Source: Roseivivax isoporae LMG 25204
GTDB taxonomy: Bacteria; Pseudomonadota; Alphaproteobacteria; Rhodobacterales; Rhodobacteraceae
NCBI RefSeq assembly: GCF_000521865.1
Contig: NZ_JAME01000027.1
Coordinates: forward strand, 1 to 64,000
Length of the DNA stretch: 64,000 bases
Reading direction: 5' to 3'
The stretch's first letter is position 1; the number at the start of each line of letters is the position of its first letter. The notes under the pieces were generated by a model that searched no databases, was not told the origin of the DNA, and saw only the letters and a list, made by a program, of their open reading frames with translations. Below are positions 1-8,044 of this stretch, in pieces. Position numbers and translations under genes: made by a program.

Positions 1-129
1 GGCGCGACTGCGGCGCGCCGACGGCCTTCGGCTCCGACCCTAGCCCAGGACGGGCGCCGCCGACAGCACCGGGCGGATGGAATCGCGCCCCCGCCCGCGC
101 CACCCGGCCTCACCCGTTCGGGCGGGGCC

Positions 130-1269
130 TCAGCCCACCTGCCGGCCCTGCGCCCAGACCCCGCGCACCATCGGCGTGTCGTCGAGCCTGCCCACGCGCA
201 CCACGTCGGCGCGCGCGCCGGCGGCGATGGTGCCGCGATCCGTCAGGCCCGCCGCGGCTGCGGGCGCCGCGGTCACCGTGCGGATGCCGCGCGGCAGGTC
301 GCCCCAGAGCGCGCCCAGCCGGAACGCCCCCAGCATGAGCGAGGAGGGGATGTAGTCCGAGGACAGGATGTCGAGCCGGTCCGCCTTCGCCAGCGCCTCG
401 GCCGCCACGTTGCCGGAATGCGAGCCGCCGCGGATCAGGTTCGGCGCGCCCATCATCACCCGGATGCCGTTCTCGTGGCAGGCATGGGCGGCCTCCTCGG
501 TGGTCGGGAACTCGGCCAGCTGCACGCCGTAGCCCGCGCTGACCGCGACCTGTTCGGCGGTGGTGTCGTCGTGGCTCGCCAGCACCGCGCCGAGCCGGCC
601 CGCCGCCGCCACCGCGCCCGCCTCGTGCGCCTGCCCGAAGCGCGCCTGAAGCCCGCGGAGGGTCGCGAGGTGCACCTGGAACTCCTCCTCGCCGAGCCCC
701 TTCTTGCCCATCACGTAGGCGCGCAGCTGGTCCTCGTCGCGGAACTGCCGCTGGCCCGGGGTGTGGTCCATGAGCGACAGGATGCCGACACGGTCCTCGG
801 GGCCGAACTCGTCGAGCTCCTCGAGCAGTGTCTCGGAACAGATCTCCGCCCGCAGGTGCAGGAAGTGGCTGATGCGCAGGGCGCCGCGGTCGCGCAGGTC
901 GAGAAGCTCGCGCGAAACGGGGCGGGCGTACCTGCGGTAATCTGTCCGGTCGCCCGACACCACCGAGCCCACGCGCATGGCGTCGAACACGGTGGTGATG
1001 CCGGCGCTGGCGAGCTCGCCGTCATGGGCGAGGATCGCGGTCGCGTGCGGCCAGTCGACCTTGGGCCGCGGCTCGATGTGCCGCTCGAGATTGTCGGTGT
1101 GCAGCTCGATCAGGCCGGGAATCAGGTGGTCGCCGTCGCAATCGATCGCGCCCGCCACCGAGGAGGTGCCGCCGATCTCGGCGATGCGGCCGTCCTCGAG
1201 GCGCAGCGACCCGTGGATCACCTCGTCGTCCAGCACGATGCGCGCGTTGCTCAGAATGGTCTCGGTCAT
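130..1269 (-). CDS. phnM: PhnM, ribose 1-methylphosphonate 5-triphosphate diphosphatase
   Basis: This is a 379-residue amidohydrolase-family protein. PhnM removes pyrophosphate from alpha-D-ribose 1-methylphosphonate 5-triphosphate, making the substrate of C-P lyase. The metal-binding motif HTDNLERH is at residues 57-64, and a second histidine motif, ASHDDT, lies further on. I chose the ATG at 1269 (MTETILSNAR) because a GGAAAGAG stretch precedes it; the longer open frame to 1347 runs into the promoter region of the divergent neighbour. The gene is separated from phnN by an oppositely oriented 2H-phosphoesterase gene, so it must have its own promoter. Confidence 0.95.
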   Translation of the reverse strand: MTETILSNARIVLDDEVIHGSLRLEDGRIAEIGGTSSVAGAIDCDGDHLIPGLIELHTDNLERHIEPRPKVDWPHATAILAHDGELASAGITTVFDAMRVGSVVSGDRTDYRRYARPVSRELLDLRDRGALRISHFLHLRAEICSETLLEELDEFGPEDRVGILSLMDHTPGQRQFRDEDQLRAYVMGKKGLGEEEFQVHLATLRGLQARFGQAHEAGAVAAAGRLGAVLASHDDTTAEQVAVSAGYGVQLAEFPTTEEAAHACHENGIRVMMGAPNLIRGGSHSGNVAAEALAKADRLDILSSDYIPSSLMLGAFRLGALWGDLPRGIRTVTAAPAAAAGLTDRGTIAAGARADVVRVGRLDDTPMVRGVWAQGRQVG

Positions 1270-1299
1270 CTTGCTCTCTTTCCCGCGTCCTGCTTCATG

Positions 1300-1345
1300 G
1301 GACCCTGACACCGGAACGTGACAGAGGACCGTCAGTCTCGCCCCC
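1300..1345. promoter_or_regulatory. Divergent promoter region of phnM and the DUF1045 gene
   Basis: The 76-base gap between two divergent starts must hold both promoters. Two TGACA repeats (1306-1310 and 1319-1323) stand 13 bases apart and are followed by GTCAG. PhoB half-sites are similar (TGTCA on the other strand), but their usual spacing is 11, so a Pho box is only a possibility. No convincing -35/-10 pair was found. Confidence 0.3.
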
Positions 1346-2035
1346 ATGACAGGCTTCGAACGATACGCCCTCTACTATGCGCCCGAACCCGGCGCACTGG
1401 CCGATTTCGGCGCCTCCTGGCTCGGCTGGGACGCCGGCGCGGGCATGTCCCGTCCGCATCCCGACCTGCCCGCCCTGCCGGTGCCCGTGGCGGACCTGAC
1501 CGCCACGCCGCGCAAGTACGGCTTCCACGGCACGCTGAAACCGCCCTTCCGCCTCGCCCCCGGCAGCACGCCCGCGGCGCTGCACGCGGACGCCGCGGCG
1601 CTCTGCGCGACGCTCGCGCCGGTCACGCTCGGCGCCCTGCGGCTCGCGCGGATCGGCCGGTTCCTCGCCCTCGTCCCCGAGGGCGGGGAGGAGGGGCTCG
1701 CGGCGCTCGCAGCGGCGCTGGTGCGCGGGCTCGACGCCCATCGCGCGCCACCCACCGAGGCCGAGAGCGCCCGGCGCCGCGCCGCGCGCCTCTCGCCGCG
1801 GCAGGAGGCCCTCCTCGCGCGCTGGGGCTATCCCTACGTGATGGAGGAGTTCCGCTTCCACCTGACGCTGACCGGGCCGCTCGATCCTGCGACGCGCGAC
1901 GCGACCGAGGCGGCGCTCGGCCCGGTGCTCGCGCCGCTCCTGCCGCGCCCGTTCCGGATCGGGTCGGCCTGCCTCTTCGGAGAGGCGCCGGACGGCCGCT
2001 TCCACCTCGTGCATCGCTACGCGCTCACCGGCTGA
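1346..2035 (+). CDS. DUF1045 2H-family phosphoesterase of phosphonate operons
   Basis: This 229-residue protein belongs to the DUF1045 family that accompanies phn genes. It carries the two HxT motifs of the 2H phosphoesterase superfamily: H61-G-T63 (in YGFHGTLKPP) and H172-L-T174 (in FRFHLTLTGP). Enzymes of this superfamily open cyclic phosphodiesters. No phnP, the usual ribosyl cyclic phosphodiesterase of the C-P lyase pathway, is present in the window, so this enzyme may open 5-phosphoribosyl 1,2-cyclic phosphate; that role is inference. The gene diverges from phnM and its last 19 bases overlap the 3' end of phnN on the opposite strand. Confidence 0.88.
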   Translation: MTGFERYALYYAPEPGALADFGASWLGWDAGAGMSRPHPDLPALPVPVADLTATPRKYGFHGTLKPPFRLAPGSTPAALHADAAALCATLAPVTLGALRLARIGRFLALVPEGGEEGLAALAAALVRGLDAHRAPPTEAESARRRAARLSPRQEALLARWGYPYVMEEFRFHLTLTGPLDPATRDATEAALGPVLAPLLPRPFRIGSACLFGEAPDGRFHLVHRYALTG

Positions 2036-2559
2036 AGGGCGGCGAGGAAGGCCGCGATGCCCGCCTCGACCGATCCCGAATTGTCGACCACCGCCACCGG
2101 CAGCCCGGCCGGTAGCCCCGCATCCGCGCGGGCAAGCCGCGCCGCGATGTCCGCGGGGTCCTCGCGCCCGCGCGCCGCGAGCCGCGCCGCCAGCACCTCG
2201 GGCCGGGCGGTGACCAGCACGGCGCGGAGGCCCGGCAGGCGCTCCCGGGCCTCGCCCAGCGCCTGGCGCGAGCCGTTGAAGAGGACGAGCCGCCCCGCTC
2301 GCGCCGCGTCGAGCGGCGCGGCCGGGATGCCGTAGCGCAGCCCGTGCGCCCGCCAGTGGAGCGCGAAATCCCCCGCGCGCACCCGCGCCTCGAAGGCCTC
2401 GGGCGTCAGCGCCTCGATGTCCTCGCCGCCCGCGCCGGGCGCGCGGGTCACCACGCGGCGCACCAGCACGATGCCGGGCCGCCGCGCCGCGGCCGCCGCC
2501 ATCAGCGTGTCCTTGCCCGCGCCCGAGGGCCCGACGACGGCGATGACGCCCCCCCTCAT
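2017..2559 (-). CDS. phnN: PhnN, ribose 1,5-bisphosphate phosphokinase
   Basis: A 180-residue nucleoside-kinase-like protein with a P-loop GPSGAGKDT near the N-terminus. PhnN phosphorylates ribose 1,5-bisphosphate to PRPP, the salvage step at the end of the C-P lyase pathway. The chosen start MRGGVIAVVG overlaps the phnL stop by 4 bases (ATGA), indicating translational coupling. The longer open frame in the same phase is the shadow of phnL. The 3' end runs into the opposing DUF1045 gene. Confidence 0.93.
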   Translation of the reverse strand: MRGGVIAVVGPSGAGKDTLMAAAAARRPGIVLVRRVVTRAPGAGGEDIEALTPEAFEARVRAGDFALHWRAHGLRYGIPAAPLDAARAGRLVLFNGSRQALGEARERLPGLRAVLVTARPEVLAARLAARGREDPADIAARLARADAGLPAGLPVAVVDNSGSVEAGIAAFLAALQPVSA

Positions 2560-3239
2560 GCCGCGCGGGCCGGTGCGAAGGCGGTCACGTCGACCTCGCG
2601 GTCGGCCACGCGGGCCCGCGCCTCCGCGTCGTGGAAGATGCCGATGATGGCCGCGCCCGACGCCTTCGCCTCGTCGATCAGGTCGAGCACGACGGCGCGG
2701 TTCACCGGGTCGAGACTCGCGGTCGGCTCGTCGAGAAGGAGCGCGGGGCAGGTGCGCGCGAAGCCGCGCGCGATGTTGACCCGCTGCTGCTCGCCGCCCG
2801 AGAAGGTCGTGGGCGACAGCTGCCAGAGCGGCTCGGGCACGTTCAGCCGCGCCAGCAGCTCCTCGGCGCGCGCGAACGCGGCGGCGCGGTCCAGACCGGT
2901 GGCAAGGCAGGGCTCGGCCACCACCTCGCGCGTCGGCACCCGCGGCACCACCCGCAGGAACTGGCTCACGTAGCCGAGCGTCGCGCGCCGCAGCGCCAGC
3001 ACCTCGCGCGGCTCCGCCGAGGCGACGTCGACGCCGTCCACGAGGATCTGCCCCGACGCGGCGCGGTAATTGCCGTAGATCATGCGCATCAGCGTCGACT
3101 TGCCCGACCCCGAGGCGCCGGTCAGCGCCACGCACTCGCCGGGCGCCACGCTCAGGGTGGCTCCGCTCATCACCCGCAGCACCGCGCCGCCCTGGTTGTG
3201 CAGCGTGAAGGTTTTCGACACGTCCCGTAGCTCGATCAT
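2556..3239 (-). CDS. phnL: PhnL, C-P lyase ABC-type ATPase subunit
   Basis: A 227-residue ABC ATPase with Walker A GASGSGKST, signature SGGEQQR and Walker B ALLLDEPTASLD. PhnL works with PhnG, PhnH and PhnI in forming the ribose-triphosphate-phosphonate intermediate; it is not a transporter component. I place the start at MIELRDVSKT, internal to a longer frame whose extra residues come from a repeat element. It is separated from phnK by 91 bases holding that hairpin repeat and overlaps phnN by ATGA. Confidence 0.94.
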   Translation of the reverse strand: MIELRDVSKTFTLHNQGGAVLRVMSGATLSVAPGECVALTGASGSGKSTLMRMIYGNYRAASGQILVDGVDVASAEPREVLALRRATLGYVSQFLRVVPRVPTREVVAEPCLATGLDRAAAFARAEELLARLNVPEPLWQLSPTTFSGGEQQRVNIARGFARTCPALLLDEPTASLDPVNRAVVLDLIDEAKASGAAIIGIFHDAEARARVADREVDVTAFAPARAA

Positions 3240-3271
3240 CCCGGTTCCCTTCGCGGGGCGCCGCGGCCCCT

Positions 3272-3320
3272 GCTTCTTCTTGGCCAAAATATCCCGGGAG
3301 CGCGAGGGCAGCGCCCTCGC
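3272..3320 (-). repeat. Interspersed hairpin repeat, copy A
   Basis: Read on the minus strand, this is a perfect 8-bp stem (3302-3309 with 3313-3320, loop of 3) followed by CCCGGGATATTTTGGC and then CAAGAAGAAGC. Two further copies lie at 17322-17367 and 56283-56329. This copy sits inside the phn operon between phnK and phnL, in the direction of transcription. Confidence 0.85.
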
Positions 3321-3330
3321 TCCCCCGCTC

Positions 3331-4152
3331 TCAGACCTGCAGCACGCTCGAGACGAGGAGCTGCGTGTAGCCGTGCTGCGGGTCGTCCAGGACCTGGTCG
3401 GTCAGGCCCGCCTCGACCACGCGGCCGTCCTTCATCACCATGAGCCGGTCGGCAAGCAGCCGCACCACCGCGAGGTCATGGGTCACCACCAGCGCCGACA
3501 GGCCCATCTCGCGCACGAGGCCGCGCAGGAGGTCGAGGAGCCGCGCCTGCACGCTGACGTCGAGGCCCCCGGTCGGCTCGTCCATGAAGACGAGGCGCGG
3601 CCCGGTCACGAGGTTGCGCGCGATCTGCAGCCGCTGCTGCATGCCGCCCGAGAACGCGCGCGGACGGTCGTCGATGCGGTCCGCAGCGATCTCGACCCGG
3701 CCGAGCCAGTCGCTCGCCGTCTCGCGGATGCGCCCGTAATGCCGCGCGCCCACCGCCATCAGCCGTTCGCCCACGTTGCCGCCGGCGCTCACGCCCATGC
3801 GCAACCCGTCCCGCGGGTTCTGGTGCACGAAGGCCCAGTCGGTGCGGCCGAGCATGCGGCGCTCGGGTTCGGACAGGCGCAGGACGTCGACGGGCCCGCG
3901 GTCGCGGGTGTCGAAGATCACCTCGCCCGCATCGGGCACGAGGTGCCCCGCAAGGCAGTTCAGGAGCGTGGACTTGCCCGATCCGCTCTCGCCGACGATG
4001 CCCATGACCTCGCCCGGCCAGAGGTCGAAGCCCACGTCCGTGCAGCCGATCCGCGTGCCGTAGCGCCGCCCGAGGCCGCGCACGGAGAGGAGGGGGGCCG
4101 GCGCGGGCACGGCCGTGTCCGCGGGGATGCCGATGTCGGGATGTCCTGTCAT
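3331..4152 (-). CDS. phnK: PhnK, C-P lyase ABC-type ATPase subunit
   Basis: A 273-residue ABC ATPase with Walker A GESGSGKST, signature FSGGMQQR and Walker B VFMDEPTGGLD. In the known E. coli complex PhnK docks on the PhnGHIJ core near PhnJ and its ATPase activity is needed for phosphonate breakdown. It has about 20 extra residues at the N-terminus, rich in Pro and Ala, before the ABC domain. The start overlaps the phnJ stop by 4 bases (ATGA). Confidence 0.95.
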   Translation of the reverse strand: MTGHPDIGIPADTAVPAPAPLLSVRGLGRRYGTRIGCTDVGFDLWPGEVMGIVGESGSGKSTLLNCLAGHLVPDAGEVIFDTRDRGPVDVLRLSEPERRMLGRTDWAFVHQNPRDGLRMGVSAGGNVGERLMAVGARHYGRIRETASDWLGRVEIAADRIDDRPRAFSGGMQQRLQIARNLVTGPRLVFMDEPTGGLDVSVQARLLDLLRGLVREMGLSALVVTHDLAVVRLLADRLMVMKDGRVVEAGLTDQVLDDPQHGYTQLLVSSVLQV

Positions 4153-5027
4153 GCGCTGTCTCCCGTCTCGCTCGCCTCGCGGCGCGTGGCGCAGTAATCC
4201 GTGTCCGAGCAGACGAACATCCGCCCGCCGGTATCGTCGGTGACCACCTCGTCGAGGTAGCTGTCGGTCGCGCCGCAGAGCGCGCAGGCGGCGTCCGCCT
4301 TCGTCGCCTCGAACGGGTGGTCCTCGAAATCGAGGCTCACGACCCGCGTGTGGGGCGGGATCGCGTAGATGCGCTGCTCCCGGCCCGCGCCAAAGAGCTG
4401 CAGCGCGGCGGTCTCGAGCTTTGGATTGTCGAATTTCGGGATCGGCGAGGGATCCATCACGTAGCGGCCCTCGACCTTCACCGGGTAGGCGTAGGAGGTG
4501 GCGATGTGGCCGTGCCGCGCGATGTCCTCGTAGAGCTTCACGTGCATGAGCCCGTATTCCTCGAGCGCGTGCATGCGCCGCGTCTCGGTCTCGCGCGGCT
4601 CGAGGAACCGCAGCGGTTCCGGGATCGGCACCTGGTAGACGAGGATCTGCCCGTCGCGGAGCGGCGTCTCGGGAACGCGGTGCCGGGTCTGGATCACCGT
4701 CGCCTCGGTCGTGCGCTCGGTGGTCGCGACCCCGGCCATGCGGGCGAAGAAGCGGCGGATCGACACCGCGTTCGTGGTGTCGTCGGCGCCCTGGTCGATG
4801 ACCTTGAGCGTGTCGTCGGGCGTCAGGCAGGCGGCGGTCACCTGCACGCCGCCGGTGCCCCAGCCGTAGGGCATCGGCATCTCGCGGCTGGCGAAGGGCA
4901 CCTGATAGCCCGGGATCGCCACCGCCTTGAGCAGCGCGCGGCGGATCATCCGCTTGGTCTGCTCGTCGAGATAGGCGAAGTTGTAGCCCGCGCCGGAGCG
5001 GGCGTCGTCGTCCTGAAGGTCACGCAT
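4149..5027 (-). CDS. phnJ: PhnJ, radical-SAM C-P lyase
   Basis: A 292-residue protein that cleaves the carbon-phosphorus bond of ribose 1-phosphonate 5-phosphate to give the 1,2-cyclic phosphate and an alkane. The four cysteines are C248, C251, C273 and C279, with the same 3/22/6 spacing as in E. coli PhnJ. The glycine of the IPGY motif (G40) matches the radical-bearing glycine of the E. coli enzyme. The motifs GYNFAYLDEQTKRMIRR and YVMDPSPIPKFDNPK are intact, so the enzyme looks functional. It lies between phnI (33-base gap) and phnK (ATGA overlap). Confidence 0.98.
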   Translation of the reverse strand: MRDLQDDDARSGAGYNFAYLDEQTKRMIRRALLKAVAIPGYQVPFASREMPMPYGWGTGGVQVTAACLTPDDTLKVIDQGADDTTNAVSIRRFFARMAGVATTERTTEATVIQTRHRVPETPLRDGQILVYQVPIPEPLRFLEPRETETRRMHALEEYGLMHVKLYEDIARHGHIATSYAYPVKVEGRYVMDPSPIPKFDNPKLETAALQLFGAGREQRIYAIPPHTRVVSLDFEDHPFEATKADAACALCGATDSYLDEVVTDDTGGRMFVCSDTDYCATRREASETGDSA

Positions 5028-5060
5028 GGCGGCCCCCTTTCGCGGTGTCTCGGTTCCGGG

Positions 5061-6164
5061 TCATTCCGCGGCCTCCTGTCGGGCGGGGCCCGCCGCGGCC
5101 TCGGCCTCGCGGCGCAGCCGGCGCACCAGTTCCAGCTCGGACTGGAAATCGACGTAATGCGGCAGCTTGATGTGCTCGAGGAACCCCGTCGCCTGGATGT
5201 TGTCGGCATGGGCCAGCACGAATTCAGCGTCCTGCGCCGGCGCGCCCGTGTCCTCCTCGCCGAGTTCCTGCCAGCGCAGGGCGCGGTCGACGAGCGCCAT
5301 CGAGATCGCCTTGCGCTCGGTCTGCCCGAAGCTCAGCCCGTAGCCGCGGGTGAACTGCGCGGGCTCGGTGCGCGAGCCCGCGAACTGGTTCACGGTCTCG
5401 CATTCGGTGACGACGATCTCGCCGATCTCGACGGCGAAGCCCAGCTCGGGCAGCTCCATCTCGACCGCGACGGTGCCGATGCGCAATTCCCCCACGAAGG
5501 GATGGTTGCGCCCGTAGCCGCGCTGCGTCGAATAGGCCATGCCCAGCACGAACCCCTCGTCGCCGCGCGCCAGTGCCTGCAGCCGCAGGGCCCGGTCGGC
5601 GGGAAACTCCATCGGCGTGCGCGTCATGTCGGTCGGCGTTTCGTCCGAGGCCGGCTCCTGCTGGATCAGCCCGTCCCGGCCGAGCGTCGCGGTGATGCGG
5701 GGCATCGGCGTCCCGGAGGCCTGCGCGGTGGCGGCAGGCTCGGGCGGCGGGACATCCTCTGCCGCCAGCGCGAAATCGAGCAGCCGGTGCGTGTAGTCGA
5801 AGGTCGGCCCCAGCACCTGCCCGCCCGGCGCGTCCTTGAACGTCGCGCTGATGCGGCGGTCGCAGGCCATGGCGCCGGTATCGACGGGTTCGGACGCGCC
5901 GATGCGCGGCAAAGTGGTGCGGTAGGCCCGGACGAGGAAGATCGCCTCGATCAGGTCGCCCCGCGCCTGCTTGATCGCGAGCGCCGCGAGGTCGGGGTCG
6001 TAGAGCGATCCCTCCGCCATCACGCGGTTCACGGCGAGGCTCATCTGCTCGCGGATCTGCGCGACACCCAGCTCGGGCACCTCCGCGTCGCCGCGGCGTT
6101 CCTCCGCGAGCCAGCGATGGGCGTTGTCGATGGCGCGTTCGCCGCCTTTGACCGCCACGTACAT
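5061..6164 (-). CDS. phnI: PhnI, C-P lyase core subunit
   Basis: A 367-residue PhnI protein, of normal family length. With PhnG, PhnH and PhnL it catalyses transfer of the phosphonate onto the ribose of ATP with release of adenine. It begins MYVAVKGGERAIDNAHRW, a typical PhnI N-terminus. The start codon shares one base with the phnH stop (TGATG), which fixes the start against the much longer shadow frame upstream. Confidence 0.95.
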   Translation of the reverse strand: MYVAVKGGERAIDNAHRWLAEERRGDAEVPELGVAQIREQMSLAVNRVMAEGSLYDPDLAALAIKQARGDLIEAIFLVRAYRTTLPRIGASEPVDTGAMACDRRISATFKDAPGGQVLGPTFDYTHRLLDFALAAEDVPPPEPAATAQASGTPMPRITATLGRDGLIQQEPASDETPTDMTRTPMEFPADRALRLQALARGDEGFVLGMAYSTQRGYGRNHPFVGELRIGTVAVEMELPELGFAVEIGEIVVTECETVNQFAGSRTEPAQFTRGYGLSFGQTERKAISMALVDRALRWQELGEEDTGAPAQDAEFVLAHADNIQATGFLEHIKLPHYVDFQSELELVRRLRREAEAAAGPARQEAAE

Positions 6165-6733
6165 CAGGACACCTCCAGCCGGGTCGAACGGGGGAGCGCC
6201 GCGAGCCGGTCGCCCGCGGTCAGGAACAGGTCGACCCCGAGCGGGAAGCGCGCGGCATTGGCGGCGAGCGCCGCGGGGTCGGGCAGGTCGAGATGCGCGG
6301 CGCCGTCGATCCCCGGACCCGTCAGGCGGGTGCCCGAGGCCGAGAGGCCGTCGCGCTCGACGATCAGCGTCGCCGAACGGTCGGGATAGTCGGGCGTGCC
6401 GACAGGGAAGGCGTCGAGCGGGCCGAGCGCCTCCCACGTGCCGAGGGCGAAGTGCGCCTCGCCGCGCGGCACCAGCGGGCAGCCGAGGTGGAAGGCCACC
6501 CACCTTCGCAGCGCCGGCCCGTCATGGCCGGGCGCGAGGAAGAGCGGCGTCTCGGCGTCGCAGCAGGTCAGCATCAGCGCGGCGGCCGCCGGCGAGAGCG
6601 GCGCGGGCCCCCGGGCGCCGGTCACCTGCACGATGCGTCCGGGCCGCGACATGGCGTCGAGCGCGGCGCGGAAGACCAGCGCCGCCTCGCGCGGCGGATC
6701 GGCGAAACCGCCGGAAAGCGCGTCTTGCCGCAT
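6164..6733 (-). CDS. phnH: PhnH, C-P lyase subunit
   Basis: A 189-residue PhnH protein, part of the PhnGHIJ complex that builds the nucleoside phosphonate intermediate. PhnH has a PLP-transferase-like fold without cofactor. It starts MRQDALSGGFADPPREA and ends in ALPRSTRLEVS. One-base TGATG junctions at both ends (with phnG and phnI) place it firmly in the operon. Confidence 0.93.
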   Translation of the reverse strand: MRQDALSGGFADPPREAALVFRAALDAMSRPGRIVQVTGARGPAPLSPAAAALMLTCCDAETPLFLAPGHDGPALRRWVAFHLGCPLVPRGEAHFALGTWEALGPLDAFPVGTPDYPDRSATLIVERDGLSASGTRLTGPGIDGAAHLDLPDPAALAANAARFPLGVDLFLTAGDRLAALPRSTRLEVS

Positions 6734-7194
6734 CAGTCCTCTCCCCTCGCGAGCGTGAAGAAATCGACCTTGGTGGCCGCGGCCTTGCCGGCGCGGGAGG
6801 CGCGGCGGTCCGCTTCGGCCCCGGCCAGCGGGTCCAGCACGACGCGGCGCACCTCGTCGGCGCGGCCGCCCTGCAACAGCGCGTCGCACAGGGCCGCGCG
6901 CCGGGCATGGGCACGGTCGCGCCCCTGCACGCAGGCATGGCCCACCTCGCCGGTCGCGAGACGCAGCGCGCAACGCGTCACGGTCATCTCGCCGAGGTTG
7001 AAGGGCGCGCCGGTGCCGCCCATCCGGCCGCGCACCATGACGGCGCCGGTCTCGGGCGGGCGCAGCCAGTCGGCCTGCGGCATCTCGCCGAGCGCCGCCG
7101 CGCAGGCGGCAAGCGCGTCGGGCCGGGCGCGCGCAAGAAGGCCCATCCAGGCCCTGCGGTCCGCCGTCGCGGTGATGTCTTCGGTGCCGTCCAT
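6733..7194 (-). CDS. phnG: PhnG, C-P lyase subunit
   Basis: A 153-residue PhnG protein, first gene of the C-P lyase core operon. PhnG pairs with PhnI and PhnH in the complex. The C-terminal region AATKVDFFTLARGED is typical of the family. I use the ATG at 7194 (MDGTEDITAT), preceded by AAGGAG at a 5-base spacing, rather than the upstream in-frame start at 7230, which overlaps the operator-like repeats. Confidence 0.93.
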   Translation of the reverse strand: MDGTEDITATADRRAWMGLLARARPDALAACAAALGEMPQADWLRPPETGAVMVRGRMGGTGAPFNLGEMTVTRCALRLATGEVGHACVQGRDRAHARRAALCDALLQGGRADEVRRVVLDPLAGAEADRRASRAGKAAATKVDFFTLARGED

Positions 7195-7222
7195 GCCGCT
7201 CCTTGCCGTCCCTTGCGATTGC

Positions 7223-7238
7223 CTATACAACTAGACAA
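7223..7238. promoter_or_regulatory. Candidate PhnF operator: tandem CTATACAA / CTAGACAA
   Basis: Two 8-base near-identical repeats stand directly next to each other in the 96-base gap between phnF and phnG: CTATACAA (7223-7230) and CTAGACAA (7231-7238). TATAC/TAGAC half-sites resemble sites of HutC-subfamily GntR regulators, to which PhnF belongs. On the minus strand the TATAGG within this block could serve as the phnG -10 hexamer, so binding here would block the core operon. Confidence 0.5.
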
Positions 7239-7290
7239 GTCGATACGCCCGGGCACCGAGTCGGGCAAGCCCCTACCGCGTGAAGATTTC

Positions 7291-8037
7291 ATGACGACGC
7301 ACGACCAAGCGACGCCCGGCACGGCGCGGACACCGATCTGGAAGGCGATCGCCGACCGGCTCGAGGCCGAGATCGCGCAGGGGCTCTATCCCCCCGGCGC
7401 GCAGCTGCCGACCGAGGCGGTCCTGTCCGCGCGGTTCGGGGTCAACCGCCACACCGTGCGCCGCGCGCTCGGCGATCTCGGAACCCGCGGCATCGTGCGC
7501 TCGCGCCGCGGCGCGGGTGTATTCGTGGCGTCGGTGCCGACCGACTACCCGCTCGGGCGGCGGGTGCGCTTTCACCGCAGCCTCGCCGAGGGCGGACACC
7601 TGCCGGAACGCCGCGTGCTGCGCGTCGAGACACGGCCCGCGACGCCGCGCGAGGCCGAGGTGCTGCAGCTCGGCCCGGACGACCCGGTCGTGGTATACGA
7701 GGGGCTCTCGCTTTCCGACGGGCAGGTGATCGCGCTTTTCGAGACGGCCTTTCCCTCGGCCCGCCTGCCCGGCATCGCCGAGGCGCTGGCCCGGCACACC
7801 TCCGTCACCGAGGCGCTGCGCGCCGCGGGCGTCGACGATTACGTGCGCGCCGAGACCCGCATCACGGCCGAGCGGGCGAACGCCATGCAGGCGCTGCATC
7901 TCGGCCTCGACGAGGGCGACCCGATCCTCCGGACGGTGTCCCGCAATGACGACCTCGCGGGCGTTCCGGTCGAGCATGGCAATGCCTGGTTCGCGGGCGA
8001 CCGGATCGCGCTGACCCTCGCGGGCAGCGGCCCGTGA
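7291..8037 (+). CDS. phnF: PhnF, GntR/HutC-family regulator of the phn genes
   Basis: A 248-residue regulator with an N-terminal winged-helix domain (about residues 12-75, including QLPTEAVLSARFGVNRHTVR) and a C-terminal UTRA ligand-binding domain (about 90-240). HutC-type regulators usually repress and are released by a pathway metabolite. It diverges from phnG and converges on the acyltransferase gene with a gap of 7 bases, so it lies between the two phn blocks on the opposite strand. The shorter start MTTHDQATPG is used; the long frame upstream is a shadow of phnG. Confidence 0.92.
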   Translation: MTTHDQATPGTARTPIWKAIADRLEAEIAQGLYPPGAQLPTEAVLSARFGVNRHTVRRALGDLGTRGIVRSRRGAGVFVASVPTDYPLGRRVRFHRSLAEGGHLPERRVLRVETRPATPREAEVLQLGPDDPVVVYEGLSLSDGQVIALFETAFPSARLPGIAEALARHTSVTEALRAAGVDDYVRAETRITAERANAMQALHLGLDEGDPILRTVSRNDDLAGVPVEHGNAWFAGDRIALTLAGSGP

Positions 8038-8044
8038 CCGCCGA

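Noticed and set aside
107-129. Hairpin GGCC-CCCG / CGGG-GGCC after phnM as terminator.
   Set aside because: It is imperfect and has no U run; too weak to list as a feature.
418-1308. Long open frame antisense to phnM.
   Set aside because: High GC content gives long frames on all strands; the protein is His/Arg/Gly-rich and lacks any family motif, whereas phnM is clear.
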